Source: Chlorobiaceae bacterium (lineage in GTDB: Bacteria; Bacteroidota; Chlorobiia; Chlorobiales; Chlorobiaceae). Taken from it: 43,949 nucleotides of DNA. The notes below the pieces were generated by a model, which saw only the letters and a program-made list of their open reading frames with translations, made no database searches and was not told the DNA's origin. How positions within the stretch are numbered: position 1 is the first letter of the stretch; each line of letters starts with the position of its first letter. The stretch is from the NCBI GenBank assembly GCA_013334525.1, contig JAAXXK010000003.1, forward strand, positions 28,708 to 72,656, given 5' to 3'. The position numbers and the translations under genes were made by a program. Shown piece after piece: positions 29,226 through 37,452 of the stretch.

Positions 29226-30191
29226 TCACAGTTTGATCCTCGGGTCCACAACGGCATAGAGAACGTCGGAAAGCAGGTTGCCGAGCACAATCAAGGCGCC
29301 GGAAACAAAGGTGTTGGCGATAATCAATGGATAGTCACGGGCAAAAATCGCCTCGACGGTTACTCGTCCCATCCCTGGAAAGGCAAAGATCACCTCGATG
29401 AACAGGGCGCCGCTGAAAATGAACGGCAGGGAACTGCCCATGAGGGTAACGACCGGTAGCAGAGCGTTGCGCAGAGCGTGTTTCAGTATGACAGCCCTCT
29501 CGGAAAGGCCTTTTGCCCTTGCCGTGCGGATATAGTCCTGGCGGATCACTTCGAGCATGCTCCCCCTGACGTAGCGGGCGATGCCTGCGGCGCCGTTGAT
29601 GCTGAGCACCGTTACCGGAAGCGCCAGGTGCCAGATCCTGTCGAGCACGAAACCGAAAGTCCCATAGTTTTCTGCGCCGACTTCGTTGAGGCCGGAAACA
29701 GGAAATAGCGGAAACTTGAGCGCGAAAAGAATGATCATCATCAGGGCAAACCAGAACTCGGGCATCGAATAGAAAAAGAGCGCCGTTACCGTCAGGAACC
29801 TGTCCAGGAAGGTATTCTGCCTGACGGCCGAAATGACCCCGATCACGATTCCGAATGCGAAGTTGGCGATAAGCGTCAGGATGGCGATGGTCATGGTCAC
29901 CGGCAGCGATTCGGCAATCACCTCAAGAACCGGTTGCTGTGCGCGGCTGAAGCTGCGCCCGAAATCGCCGTGCAGCACGTTGCCCAGCCACTTCACGTAC
30001 TGGACGGGCAGCGGATCGTTCAGGCCGTACTGCGCCCTGATCTGCTCCGCGACCTTGGGGCTGATGCCCGGCTGGATGAAGAAAGCCGCCGGATCACCGG
30101 GCGCAAGCCTTATGATGAAAAAGGTCAGGGTCAGCACCCCGAAAATCAGCGGTACGGCGATCAGGAGTCGTTTCAGGATATACTTTACCAT
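29226..30191 (-). CDS. ABC transporter permease, DppB/OppB family
   Basis: A 321-residue protein with about six membrane helices; it opens YILKRLLIAVPLIFGVLTLTFF. It has the NPD-type N-terminal segment LNDPLPVQYVKWLGNVLHGDFG and the cytoplasmic EAA loop ARAKGLSERAVILKHALRNALLP that contacts the ATPase. This is the first permease of a peptide/nickel-type importer. The second permease (DppC) and both ATPases are not next to it. It starts 4 bases after the stop of the binding protein, so the two are coupled. Substrate unknown, peptides most likely. Confidence 0.92.
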   Translation of the reverse strand: MVKYILKRLLIAVPLIFGVLTLTFFIIRLAPGDPAAFFIQPGISPKVAEQIRAQYGLNDPLPVQYVKWLGNVLHGDFGRSFSRAQQPVLEVIAESLPVTMTIAILTLIANFAFGIVIGVISAVRQNTFLDRFLTVTALFFYSMPEFWFALMMIILFALKFPLFPVSGLNEVGAENYGTFGFVLDRIWHLALPVTVLSINGAAGIARYVRGSMLEVIRQDYIRTARAKGLSERAVILKHALRNALLPVVTLMGSSLPFIFSGALFIEVIFAFPGMGRVTVEAIFARDYPLIIANTFVSGALIVLGNLLSDVLYAVVDPRIKL

Positions 30192-30195
30192 CTCG

Positions 30196-31977
30196 TTACG
30201 GTGCTACTCTGGGCGACGGCTTCAGGGTCCAGTCGTCAATGTTGTAGAAAGTGCCTGCGATGTTCAGCTCCGCCCCCTGGATCCTCTTGTTGAAACCCTG
30301 AGTCTCCTTGATCCAGTAGAGGAAAGTGATCGGCTGGTCGTTATGAAGGATCTTCTGGTACTCGATCCAGTATGAACGTGCCTCCTCGGGGCGCATCTTC
30401 GATTTGGCAAGGTTGCAAAGCTGGTCTATCCTCGGATTGATGTAGCCAGGGAAGTTGAAACGGCTCTTCTCAAGGTCCGAACCCCATACGTCCATCGGAT
30501 CGATCTCAAGGCCGATCGACCATCCGGCCATCCATGCGTCGATCTTCCTGTTGTGCAGGTTCTCAAAAAAGACGTTGGACTCCTGGAACTCGATCTTGCA
30601 ATCGATGCCGATCTCCTTCAGGTTCTGCTGGATCACCACGCAGGCATAGTTCCGGCGGGGGTTGCCCGCGTTCGAATAGAGCGTAAAGCTGAAGCGCTTG
30701 CCATTCTTCTGCCTGATGCCGTCGGCGCCCGGCAGCCAGCCCTCCTTTTCGAGCAGCTTCACGGCGAGGGACTGGTCGAAGGCGTGGGGCTTGATCGTGT
30801 CGTCATAGGCCCATTTCAGCGACGGGGAGATGTCGGTATTGCAGAGGACGCCATAGTCACCCAGGAACCCGTCGATGATCGCCTGGCGATCAATGGCATG
30901 GGTAAGGGCCAGCCTGACGGCGGCTGAGCCGAAGAGGGGATGGGGCCGGAACTTACCGGTTTTATGGAAATAGTCCTGATCGATGTTCATCCACCCGACA
31001 TAGTCATAGACCTTGAGGCCGATCGCCTTCACGTCGATCGATGAGTTGGTTTTCGTGAGCGATACGAAATCCTCAGGCTTGATGTTCTCGACCACATCGA
31101 CATCCCCCGTCTGCAGCTGGCCGAGGCGCACGGTATAGTCGGGCACCACCCTGAACATGATGCGTTTGATGTTGCCTGGCTTGGGCAGGATGCAGGATTT
31201 GTTGGAGGTAAGGATGAGATCCTGCTGCTTGTTCCATGCCTGGAGGCGGTAGGTGCCTGCGCCTATCGGCTTTTGGTTGAGTTTCGACTCCCTGAACTCC
31301 TGCGGCTTGACCTCCTTCCAGATATGCTCCGGAATCGGCGTCATCGACGTATGCGCAAGGGCGATGTACTCGGGGACCGGCTTGAAGAACCTGAAGATGA
31401 GGGTCGTATCGTCCGGGGTCTCGATAGCCTTGTCGAAATCGACCTGGCCCCTGTCGGCCCCGACGAGTTCGGCCAGGGCCTGCTGGCGGGGGCTTGCGAT
31501 CACCGGGTTGCCGTACATCCGGTATGCGAACTTGAAATCGTGAGAGGTTATCGGATGCCCGTCATCCCATTTGGCGTCGTTCCTCAGGATATAGGTGATC
31601 GAGAGGTGATCAGGCGCCATCGTCCAGCTCCTGGCGAGCGCAGATTTGGGAGAACGGCCGATAGCTTTCGGCGAAGAGGGGCGAAGCTTCTTTTCCATGG
31701 CCACGTAATTGAGCAGGCCTGTCTCGGGATCGAACTCGTTCTGGAGCAGCGTTGGGTATATCAGGCCCGTAATGTTGGCAGAGGTCACTGAAGCCCCGAT
31801 CACCGGGTTGATGTAATCCGCATCGGCAAGCATGCTTATGACCAGCGTGGAGTCCTTGGCAGATGCTGAAAGCCCATCCTTTCGATTCGATTTGGAACAG
31901 GCCGTCAACAGAGTGACGAGCGCAAGGAGAAGGAGAGGCAGAAACGGTCGGATCCTGTTATTCGATTTCTTCGTCAT
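30196..31977 (-). CDS. Peptide-type ABC transporter substrate-binding lipoprotein
   Basis: 593 residues of the SBP family 5 (DppA/OppA/NikA) type. The signal peptide ends in LLTAC with Cys 27 as the lipid-anchored residue, so the protein should be tethered to a membrane. Typical motifs include KWDDGHPITSHDFKFAYRM, ALTHAIDRQAIIDGFLG and WMAGWSIGLEIDPMDVWGS. Its start overlaps the hprK stop by 20 bases, and the matching permease follows. It is somewhat longer than E. coli DppA (535). Ligand cannot be read from sequence. Confidence 0.92.
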   Translation of the reverse strand: MTKKSNNRIRPFLPLLLLALVTLLTACSKSNRKDGLSASAKDSTLVISMLADADYINPVIGASVTSANITGLIYPTLLQNEFDPETGLLNYVAMEKKLRPSSPKAIGRSPKSALARSWTMAPDHLSITYILRNDAKWDDGHPITSHDFKFAYRMYGNPVIASPRQQALAELVGADRGQVDFDKAIETPDDTTLIFRFFKPVPEYIALAHTSMTPIPEHIWKEVKPQEFRESKLNQKPIGAGTYRLQAWNKQQDLILTSNKSCILPKPGNIKRIMFRVVPDYTVRLGQLQTGDVDVVENIKPEDFVSLTKTNSSIDVKAIGLKVYDYVGWMNIDQDYFHKTGKFRPHPLFGSAAVRLALTHAIDRQAIIDGFLGDYGVLCNTDISPSLKWAYDDTIKPHAFDQSLAVKLLEKEGWLPGADGIRQKNGKRFSFTLYSNAGNPRRNYACVVIQQNLKEIGIDCKIEFQESNVFFENLHNRKIDAWMAGWSIGLEIDPMDVWGSDLEKSRFNFPGYINPRIDQLCNLAKSKMRPEEARSYWIEYQKILHNDQPITFLYWIKETQGFNKRIQGAELNIAGTFYNIDDWTLKPSPRVAP

Positions 31978-32986
31978 GATACTCTGTTATGATTGGCTGG
32001 CCGCTCGCTCCGGAACGGTCCTTGTTGATTACGGTTCGTATCCTCTCGGTCAGCGCTTCGGCGGCGACATAGCCGGCATAACGCTTCAGCAGGAAATTGA
32101 GCGCCACCACCTCGATGATAACGGTGATGTTCTTTCCAGGGAAAATCGGGAGCTGTACAAGCGGAAGATCGACTCCGAGCACCTTGACGGTCTTGGTATC
32201 AAGCCCCAGCCTTTCGTATTCGGCCTCCTTGCTCCATTCGAGCAGCTCCACCACAACCTGGACAACCTTCCTGTCGCGGATCGCCCTGATGCCGAATGTC
32301 GCCTTGACATCGACAACACCGAGTCCGCGAATTTCCATGAAATGGTCGATGATGTTGTTCCGGGAAGCGACAATCGTACTGGTCTCACCTTTTCGTTTCA
32401 GAACGACGACGTCGTCGGCCACCAGCCCATGCCCACGCTCGACGAGGTCGAGTGCGATTTCCGACTTGCCCAGGCCGCTTTTTCCAGTGATGAGCACGCC
32501 GACGCCATACACATCGACCATCGAGCCGTGATACTGCTGGTACATCGAGAACTGCTCGTCGAGAAAATCCGTAATCAGATAGATCGCCTTGGTGGAAGAG
32601 TGCCTTGCAATGTAGACCGGTATGCCGGCATCGGTAGCCATGTCAAGCAGTTCGGGCTCGAGCTTGTTGTTGCTGGTCAGGATGATGCACGGCATCCTGA
32701 ACTTGACGAAATTGGCAAATGCCATCTTTCTTTCATCATGCCCGAGATGGTTCAGGAACCGGGTTTCGGTATTGCCGAGGATCTGTACCCGCTTGTAGGT
32801 AAACAGGTTGGTAAATCCTGCAATGGCAAGGCCCGGACGATGGAGATCGCGTTCAAAGATGCGCCGGTTCTGTTCGTCGACATTGTTCAGCCGACGAAGC
32901 TTGATATCGAATTTCTTGCCTATGTTCTCAAAAAAATAGGCGACCGTAATCGATCGCTTTTTCAATCCCTTCTGGTCAAAATTCAT
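31958..32986 (-). CDS. hprK: HPr kinase/phosphorylase
   Basis: 342 residues. The N-terminal domain (about 1-130) precedes the catalytic part with H153-G (HGSMVDVYGVGVLI), Walker A GKSGLGKS (168-175), the metal site ALDLVERGHGLVADDVV (about 178-194) and the HprK signature GLGVVDVKATFGIRAIRD. In Firmicutes it phosphorylates Ser46 of HPr to control carbon use. Green sulfur bacteria are not known for PTS sugar uptake, and no HPr or PTS gene lies here, so the natural target is open. Cotranscribed with hpf upstream and a binding protein downstream. Confidence 0.94.
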   Translation of the reverse strand: MNFDQKGLKKRSITVAYFFENIGKKFDIKLRRLNNVDEQNRRIFERDLHRPGLAIAGFTNLFTYKRVQILGNTETRFLNHLGHDERKMAFANFVKFRMPCIILTSNNKLEPELLDMATDAGIPVYIARHSSTKAIYLITDFLDEQFSMYQQYHGSMVDVYGVGVLITGKSGLGKSEIALDLVERGHGLVADDVVVLKRKGETSTIVASRNNIIDHFMEIRGLGVVDVKATFGIRAIRDRKVVQVVVELLEWSKEAEYERLGLDTKTVKVLGVDLPLVQLPIFPGKNITVIIEVVALNFLLKRYAGYVAAEALTERIRTVINKDRSGASGQPIITEYHDEEIE

Positions 32987-33022
32987 ACTCGGAAAATCAT
33001 GGTTGTTAAGACCTCGTCATAT

Positions 33023-33054
33023 CAGAACAGGGCCAGCAAGCTGACCCTGTTCTG
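33023..33054 (-). terminator. Stem-loop between hpf and hprK
   Basis: A 14-bp stem (33023-33036 with 33041-33054) with one G-U pair and a CAAG or CTTG loop, in the 78-base gap. No T run follows on the minus strand, so it may attenuate read-through or protect the hpf mRNA end rather than stop transcription fully. Confidence 0.5.
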
Positions 33055-33064
33055 AAGCTGAATT

Positions 33065-33391
33065 TCAGATGTTCCGCTGCTTTTCCTTGTATTTCTGCAG
33101 CTGCCTCGCAAGAGAATCGATGCAGCTGTCGATGGCCTGCTCATAGGTATGGCCTGACTCCCGCGCCACGAAATCGTGCTGGGGAACATGGACGGTTATT
33201 TCGGCCAGCTTGTTCTGATCGTAATCGTTCTTCTGATGGTCGAGAATGACATGACAACTGAGCGGAGCCGGATAATACTTTGTAAGCCCGGACGCCGACT
33301 CCCGCGCATACTCTTCTATGGTAGTGTGATTACTGGAATGTCGAAGGGTCACCTTGACGGTAACCGCATCACTCGTAACGGATTTTGTCAT
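33065..33391 (-). CDS. hpf: Ribosome hibernation promoting factor, short form
   Basis: 108 residues if it starts at 33391 (MTKSVTSDA). That ATG has GGAGG 5-9 bases upstream; an ATG at 33403 would place this site inside the gene. The fold elements of the HPF/RaiA/S30AE family are visible: the beta strand VTVKVTLRHSS, then IEEYARESASGLTKYY, and the last helix with YEQAIDSCIDSLARQLQKYKEK. Only the N-terminal ribosome-binding domain is present, without the dimerisation tail of long HPF. Such proteins inactivate or dimerise 70S ribosomes in stationary phase or darkness. The hpf-hprK pairing recalls rpoN-hpf-hprK/ptsN clusters in Proteobacteria. Confidence 0.87.
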   Translation of the reverse strand: MTKSVTSDAVTVKVTLRHSSNHTTIEEYARESASGLTKYYPAPLSCHVILDHQKNDYDQNKLAEITVHVPQHDFVARESGHTYEQAIDSCIDSLARQLQKYKEKQRNI

Positions 33392-33472
33392 ACATGCCTC
33401 CATTGAAATAATTGAAATCTTGGAAAGAACAGAACCGACATGAAATCCTCCTTCTGGGATGGTTCTGGAAGA

Positions 33473-34480
33473 TCAGGCCCTGGGATGCGCTTTTGAGTAA
33501 ACCTCCCTGAGCCTCGTAAAAGTCACATGGGTATAGAGCTCTGTCGTAGTCAGGCTGCTGTGGCCCAGCATTTCACTGACACTCTTCAGGTCAGCGCCGC
33601 TGTTCAACAGGTGAGTTGCAAAACTGTGCCGGAGAATATGGGGATTTTTCTTTTCCGACTCGGTAATCGAAGAGAGATACCGTTTTGTCATTCTCTGGAC
33701 AAGCATGGGATATAGCTGTCTGCCTCTTGTAGTCACGAAAGCTTTCGAAGATTCTCCAGCCCCCTCTCCAGATATTCTAAAGAAGTTTCGCCTGACTTCA
33801 AAATAATTTCTCAGGGCTTGTCCTGCAGGCTTTCCAAGCGGAACAATCCTTTGTTTCCGGCCCTTTCCGGTAATTTTCAGAAAGCCGTGCACCAGGTCCA
33901 CATCAGCGCTGTCCAGACCGGTAACTTCCGATAACCGGAGACCGCAGCCATAGAGGACTTCGAGCACCGCCAGATCCCTTGCGGCCTCGAACATTCGGGC
34001 CTCATCCTTTCGATCGCAACCGGGTTTATCCTCCCGGCCGGAGCTCCTGAACTGGCCGAAAAGCTCTTCTGCCTGCTCCTCGCTCAAAAAATCGGGCACT
34101 TTCCTGCCAAGCCTCGGAGTCATGACAAGAGAAACCGGCGAGTGCTGGAGGGTGCCGGTTTCGAGAAGATAGCGATAGTAACTTTTGACCGAAGCGAGCT
34201 TTCTGGCTATGGAACGGGGCTGTATGCCATGGTCGAGCAAATGGCCCATGAAGAACCTTACATCGGCGACCGTTGCCTTTCCAGGATCTACCCTGGCGCA
34301 CTCTTCGAGGCCGTACTGAGCCGTCAGGAAAGTAAAATACTGGATGATATCGGTTCGGTAAGCCGTGATTGTCCTGGGGGAAACATTACGCTCCGACTCG
34401 AGAAACGAAAGAAAAGAGACAAGGCATGGGCATGTTTCAATATCTGGACTCTCAGGCCGGATGGAAGCGGATTTGCCCAT
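33473..34480 (-). CDS. xerC: Tyrosine recombinase, XerC/XerD type
   Basis: 335 residues. The SAM-like N-terminal domain (about 20-110) and catalytic domain follow the Xer plan. All catalytic residues are seen: R182 in GCGLRLSEVTGL, K206 in TGKGRKQR, H281 and R284 in HILRHSFATHLL, H307 in LGHSSLTTTELY, and the nucleophile Y316. Housekeeping Xer proteins resolve chromosome dimers at dif. It is somewhat longer than E. coli XerC/D (298), with an insertion near 145-165 (SSGREDKPGCDRKDE). No att-like repeats flank it, so it does not look like an integrase of an island. Whether it is XerC or XerD cannot be decided here. Confidence 0.9.
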   Translation of the reverse strand: MGKSASIRPESPDIETCPCLVSFLSFLESERNVSPRTITAYRTDIIQYFTFLTAQYGLEECARVDPGKATVADVRFFMGHLLDHGIQPRSIARKLASVKSYYRYLLETGTLQHSPVSLVMTPRLGRKVPDFLSEEQAEELFGQFRSSGREDKPGCDRKDEARMFEAARDLAVLEVLYGCGLRLSEVTGLDSADVDLVHGFLKITGKGRKQRIVPLGKPAGQALRNYFEVRRNFFRISGEGAGESSKAFVTTRGRQLYPMLVQRMTKRYLSSITESEKKNPHILRHSFATHLLNSGADLKSVSEMLGHSSLTTTELYTHVTFTRLREVYSKAHPRA

Positions 34481-34486
34481 TGAACC

Positions 34487-35326
34487 TCATTTGATCAAGA
34501 CGCTTGTCAATTCCTCATTATCTTTAATGTAATACAATGCCGAGCCCCTGATGAGGAAATTGTTGAACAGTGGCATGGGTGCATTTGTCGCCATCGTGTC
34601 CTCGTAAAGGGTCCGATCCTCCAACAGGATCTTCAGGCCTGAAACCCATGAGCCGCCATCGGCGACCATATGGTGGCAGCTTTCGACCCTGGATGCTCCG
34701 CACACGATCCGTTCGCCGGGTTCCGGGCCGGAGAGCAGCAGCTCAGGCAACAGTATACCCTGCCGTGACTCTTCGCTTTCAGCCTGGTTGCGCAACTGGT
34801 TCGGGCGCTCGTGGCCAGTTCCGATATGTTCAAGCTCACAACCGGTCAATGGATCGACAAGCCGGTAGTCCCGCTCCGGAAATCCGGCGAAGACACTCGT
34901 CCTGTATGCCAGGAAAAAATCACCGAGATTGGCCGCGAATACAAGGTCTGGGCGGCTCCATACAACATGGCGCCCTGGAAGGTCGACAGCCCAGATACCA
35001 AGATGTTCCGGGCTCCCCTGCTGGTAAGAGTGGCAGAAAGTGAGCTCGCCATGAGTCGTTTCCAGGCCGATCATCCAGCCGTCTCCGACCGGGGTATCGG
35101 AGTGGTCGCCATAGGCCAGCACAAAATCGTCGCAGAGATTGCGGCCGGTTTCAGAATCAAGACAGAACAGCGATGCGCTTCGCCGGGCCGGAAAGCGCTT
35201 GATGCCCAGCACATTGCCGCTGCCCAGAAACATCAGTTGCCAGATCATGGAGCCGTTGCCGCCATGCCATGACCATCTCCTGCAGAATTCCGGGGCCACT
35301 GACTGCTCTTGAGCTTTCTTTTTCAC
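34487..35326 (-). CDS. Conserved-looking protein of unknown function
   Basis: 279 residues, starting with GTG at 35326, which overlaps the methyltransferase stop as GTGA; tight coupling argues that it is real. It has no signal peptide or membrane helix. The chain is rich in short strand-like segments with aromatic and Gly residues (for example ASLFCLDSETGRNL, HLGIWAVDLPGRHVVW, FFLAYRTSVFAGFPERDYRLVDPLTG), which suggests a beta-propeller or all-beta fold. It may belong to a Bacteroidetes/Chlorobi domain of unknown function (possibly DUF4905), from memory only. Ends 6 bases before xerC. Confidence 0.7.
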   Translation of the reverse strand: MKKKAQEQSVAPEFCRRWSWHGGNGSMIWQLMFLGSGNVLGIKRFPARRSASLFCLDSETGRNLCDDFVLAYGDHSDTPVGDGWMIGLETTHGELTFCHSYQQGSPEHLGIWAVDLPGRHVVWSRPDLVFAANLGDFFLAYRTSVFAGFPERDYRLVDPLTGCELEHIGTGHERPNQLRNQAESEESRQGILLPELLLSGPEPGERIVCGASRVESCHHMVADGGSWVSGLKILLEDRTLYEDTMATNAPMPLFNNFLIRGSALYYIKDNEELTSVLIK

Positions 35327-36057
35327 GTCGCAACCCGCTCTATCTTGTAGATCGTCACGGCAATCGTCCGGTCACCTGTGGCATCGTGCGACTGCGTTTC
35401 CGAAACCGTGAAGCCATTCTCCTCCACCAGCTTGAGGAACTCCTCGGCAAGGCGCCTCCTTGGGTCGGCGATATAGGCGGCTCCACCTTTGGCAAGAAGG
35501 GAATCGATGGCTGTGACGATGGGCAACAGGTTTACCCGTTCGTAGAGCACATCCGCCGCAATGACGATGTCAAACTTTTCTTCGGTCATGACCATACGCC
35601 AGTCGAGACGGCCAGTTTCGAGCTGTACGCCATTTCGAAGCGCATTGTAGACCGCGAACTTCAGCGCCTCGGTAGAGTAGTCGGTAGCCAGCACGCGCGC
35701 CCCCTTCCGGGCAGCCGCGACGCTCGCCATGCCGACACCGGCACCAAGTTCAATCACCGATTTACCGGCAATCTCCATCTGCTCCATGAGCACATGCGAA
35801 AGCGTCACAGCCGCAGGCCATATTTCAGCCCAGTATGGCATCTGCTCGTCTTTCACGAACTCTTCGGGAGATATGCGGTCAAGAAGCGCATAACTGTCCA
35901 TGACGCTCAAAAAGCTGAAATCGGTATCACCGAAACGGTAGGCGCCCTCCTTGAGGTCGTACTCGGAGGCAAGCTCTGCACGAAGGCGCTGCAGCTCTTC
36001 TTCTCCGGCACTTCCTGGCTTACCGCCCTCCGGCACGCTGTATCTTGATGTTACCAT
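35323..36057 (-). CDS. Class I SAM-dependent methyltransferase (Methyltransf_16-like)
   Basis: 244 residues. The SAM site is IELGAGVGMASVAAA (motif I) with LATDYSTEAL (motif II), and IVIAADVLYE is motif IV with the DVLY form typical of METTL/ETFB-lysine and nicotinamide N-methyltransferase-like proteins. MPYWAEIWPAAVTLSHVL precedes motif I, also typical of that group. Substrate is probably a protein lysine, but this cannot be told from sequence. First gene of the long minus-strand run. Confidence 0.85.
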   Translation of the reverse strand: MVTSRYSVPEGGKPGSAGEEELQRLRAELASEYDLKEGAYRFGDTDFSFLSVMDSYALLDRISPEEFVKDEQMPYWAEIWPAAVTLSHVLMEQMEIAGKSVIELGAGVGMASVAAARKGARVLATDYSTEALKFAVYNALRNGVQLETGRLDWRMVMTEEKFDIVIAADVLYERVNLLPIVTAIDSLLAKGGAAYIADPRRRLAEEFLKLVEENGFTVSETQSHDATGDRTIAVTIYKIERVAT

Positions 36058-36171
36058 GGATTATGGTCGATGGTTGTAAATATCGTCACGAATTTAATGA
36101 AAATCGGTTCCGTTTTCTATTTTGCGGCAGTATCCCAACGATAATACCAACAACAAATCACGCTCACCAAC

Positions 36172-36522
36172 ATGAAAAAAGAGATCCTTGAAGTCTTCGA
36201 CAACACCTATCCCGGCCGGGACTACACCATCGAAATCGTCAATCCCGAATTCACGTCGGTCTGCCCGAAAACAGGCCTGCCCGATTTCGGCACCATCACC
36301 ATCAGTTACATTCCCGACAAGTCCTGCATAGAACTCAAGTCCCTGAAATACTATTTCCTTGAGTTCCGCAGCTCCGGAATCTTCTACGAAAACATAACCA
36401 ACAGGATTCTCGACGACCTGGTGGAGGCCTGCCAGCCAAGAAGCATGACCGTGAAAAGCGACTGGAACGCCAGGGGCGGCATCACCGAAACCGTCACCGT
36501 CAGCTACACCGCAAAAGCATAA
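36172..36522 (+). CDS. queF: NADPH-dependent 7-cyano-7-deazaguanine reductase (preQ1 synthase)
   Basis: A 116-residue type I QueF. It reduces preQ0 to preQ1 for queuosine in tRNA. The nucleophile is C31 in FTSVCPKTGLPDFG, with the catalytic Asp at 38; the QueF motif is ELKSLKYYF (54-62), and FYENI (71-75) holds the substrate-binding Glu. It stands alone, with no preQ1 riboswitch visible in the leader. Confidence 0.95.
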   Translation: MKKEILEVFDNTYPGRDYTIEIVNPEFTSVCPKTGLPDFGTITISYIPDKSCIELKSLKYYFLEFRSSGIFYENITNRILDDLVEACQPRSMTVKSDWNARGGITETVTVSYTAKA

Positions 36523-36540
36523 CTGATCCCCTGAACGCAG

Positions 36541-36569
36541 AGCGCCCCGGAGGTCGGCTCCGGGGCGCT
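36541..36569. terminator. GC-rich stem-loop between queF and pscC
   Basis: Perfect 12-bp stem (36541-36552 with 36558-36569), 5-base loop, between convergent genes. There is no T run on either side, so it is a probable rather than certain terminator for both genes. Confidence 0.6.
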
Positions 36570-36612
36570 GCTGAAAATCATGCTCTGTGTACCTTCGAGG
36601 CGAGTGAAAATC

Positions 36613-37233
36613 TCAGTACTTCTCGTAGATCCAGGTACCGATAGCCTTTGAATCGTCATCGCTGATACCAGATCCAGGCTGGGCCTGCATACGCTTTACG
36701 ACAAGATTCACCTGACCGGTCTTTTTATACTTGGTGTTCAAGGCATCCTTGACGGAGTCGAGAGTGTGGCATTTGTTGCAACGGTTGTCCGCCAGGCTCT
36801 TTGCGGCGGTAAAATCGAAACCAGCCGGAGCGGGAGGCAAGTCCCTGACAGCTGAAGGCTTCGACAGGAAGTCTTTCAGTTCGACCACGCTTCTGATTGA
36901 CTTGCCTTCCAGGGTTGTGGTACGACCTTTTTCCCAGTATAACCTGAGGCTGAATACCATCACCATGACTATGAGGCAGATGCTCAACGGAAAACTGAGG
37001 AACCACTTGTCGCTGATTGCCGAAGACATCTTGCCGATGCCCATAATGATAACAGAAGCGCCGAAAATGAGCGAAAACCAACCCAGGAATGACCTCAGAG
37101 GAACGAGGGCCGGTATGGAATTCGGTGCCGGATCATATCCGGTAAGGAACGACACTCCAAAAAACAAAGCTCCCATTAAGACTGCCCCGCCAATTGCCAA
37201 AGCAATAAGCTTACCGTTTGACTTGTTGTCCAT
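36613..37233 (-). CDS. pscC: P840 photosystem reaction-centre cytochrome c-551 (PscC, cytochrome cz)
   Basis: 206 residues, the length known for PscC. Three membrane helices (about 9-30, 48-67, 78-97) are followed by a periplasmic, single-heme domain with CNKCH at 152-156 and a likely Met ligand at M182 (KRMQAQPGSG). This three-helix-plus-heme plan is peculiar to green sulfur bacterial reaction centres, where PscC passes electrons from menaquinol:cytochrome c oxidoreductase to P840. As I recall, pscC neighbours ppc in Chlorobaculum tepidum too. The other centre subunits (PscA, B, D) are not in the window. Confidence 0.92.
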   Translation of the reverse strand: MDNKSNGKLIALAIGGAVLMGALFFGVSFLTGYDPAPNSIPALVPLRSFLGWFSLIFGASVIIMGIGKMSSAISDKWFLSFPLSICLIVMVMVFSLRLYWEKGRTTTLEGKSIRSVVELKDFLSKPSAVRDLPPAPAGFDFTAAKSLADNRCNKCHTLDSVKDALNTKYKKTGQVNLVVKRMQAQPGSGISDDDSKAIGTWIYEKY

Positions 37234-37281
37234 GACAGGTAATTGGATTAGGTGTTAGCCGCTTGCCAGAATTTATTAATT

Positions 37282-37310
37282 AAGATAAACATTATTACCA
37301 AACGCGACAA
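37282..37310 (-). promoter_or_regulatory. Promoter-like element before pscC
   Basis: On the minus strand TTGTCG (37310-37305), a 17-base spacer and TATCTT (37287-37282), 49 bases before the pscC ATG. Moderate match. Confidence 0.4.
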
Positions 37311-37391
37311 ACAATAAAGCAAAAAGCTTTAACCGCTAAGCTCAGGTATTTTAACCCCTGTATCACCCTTTTCAGGTTTGCCCCCCTGATT

Positions 37392-37421
37392 TTGCAACTC
37401 ATCTGAGAGTGGTTATGTTGG
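37392..37421 (+). promoter_or_regulatory. Promoter-like element before ppc
   Basis: TTGCAA (37392-37397), a 16-base spacer and TATGTTGG (37414-37421), about 31 bases before the ppc ATG. The divergent pscC element lies about 80 bases away, so one regulator could touch both. Confidence 0.45.
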
Positions 37422-37452
37422 AGCTGAAAACATCTAACCATAGAACCAGATC

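Noticed and set aside
31832..33055. A 407-codon plus-strand frame across hprK
   Set aside because: It lies antisense to hprK and the start of the binding protein, both supported by motifs; the frame follows from codon bias.
33473..34480. Tyrosine recombinase considered as the integrase of a mobile island
   Set aside because: It sits in a housekeeping operon, has no flanking tRNA or direct repeats, and fits XerC/XerD.
36058..36171. Possible preQ1 riboswitch before queF
   Set aside because: I found neither the short pseudoknot hairpin with A-rich tail nor the larger class II fold.
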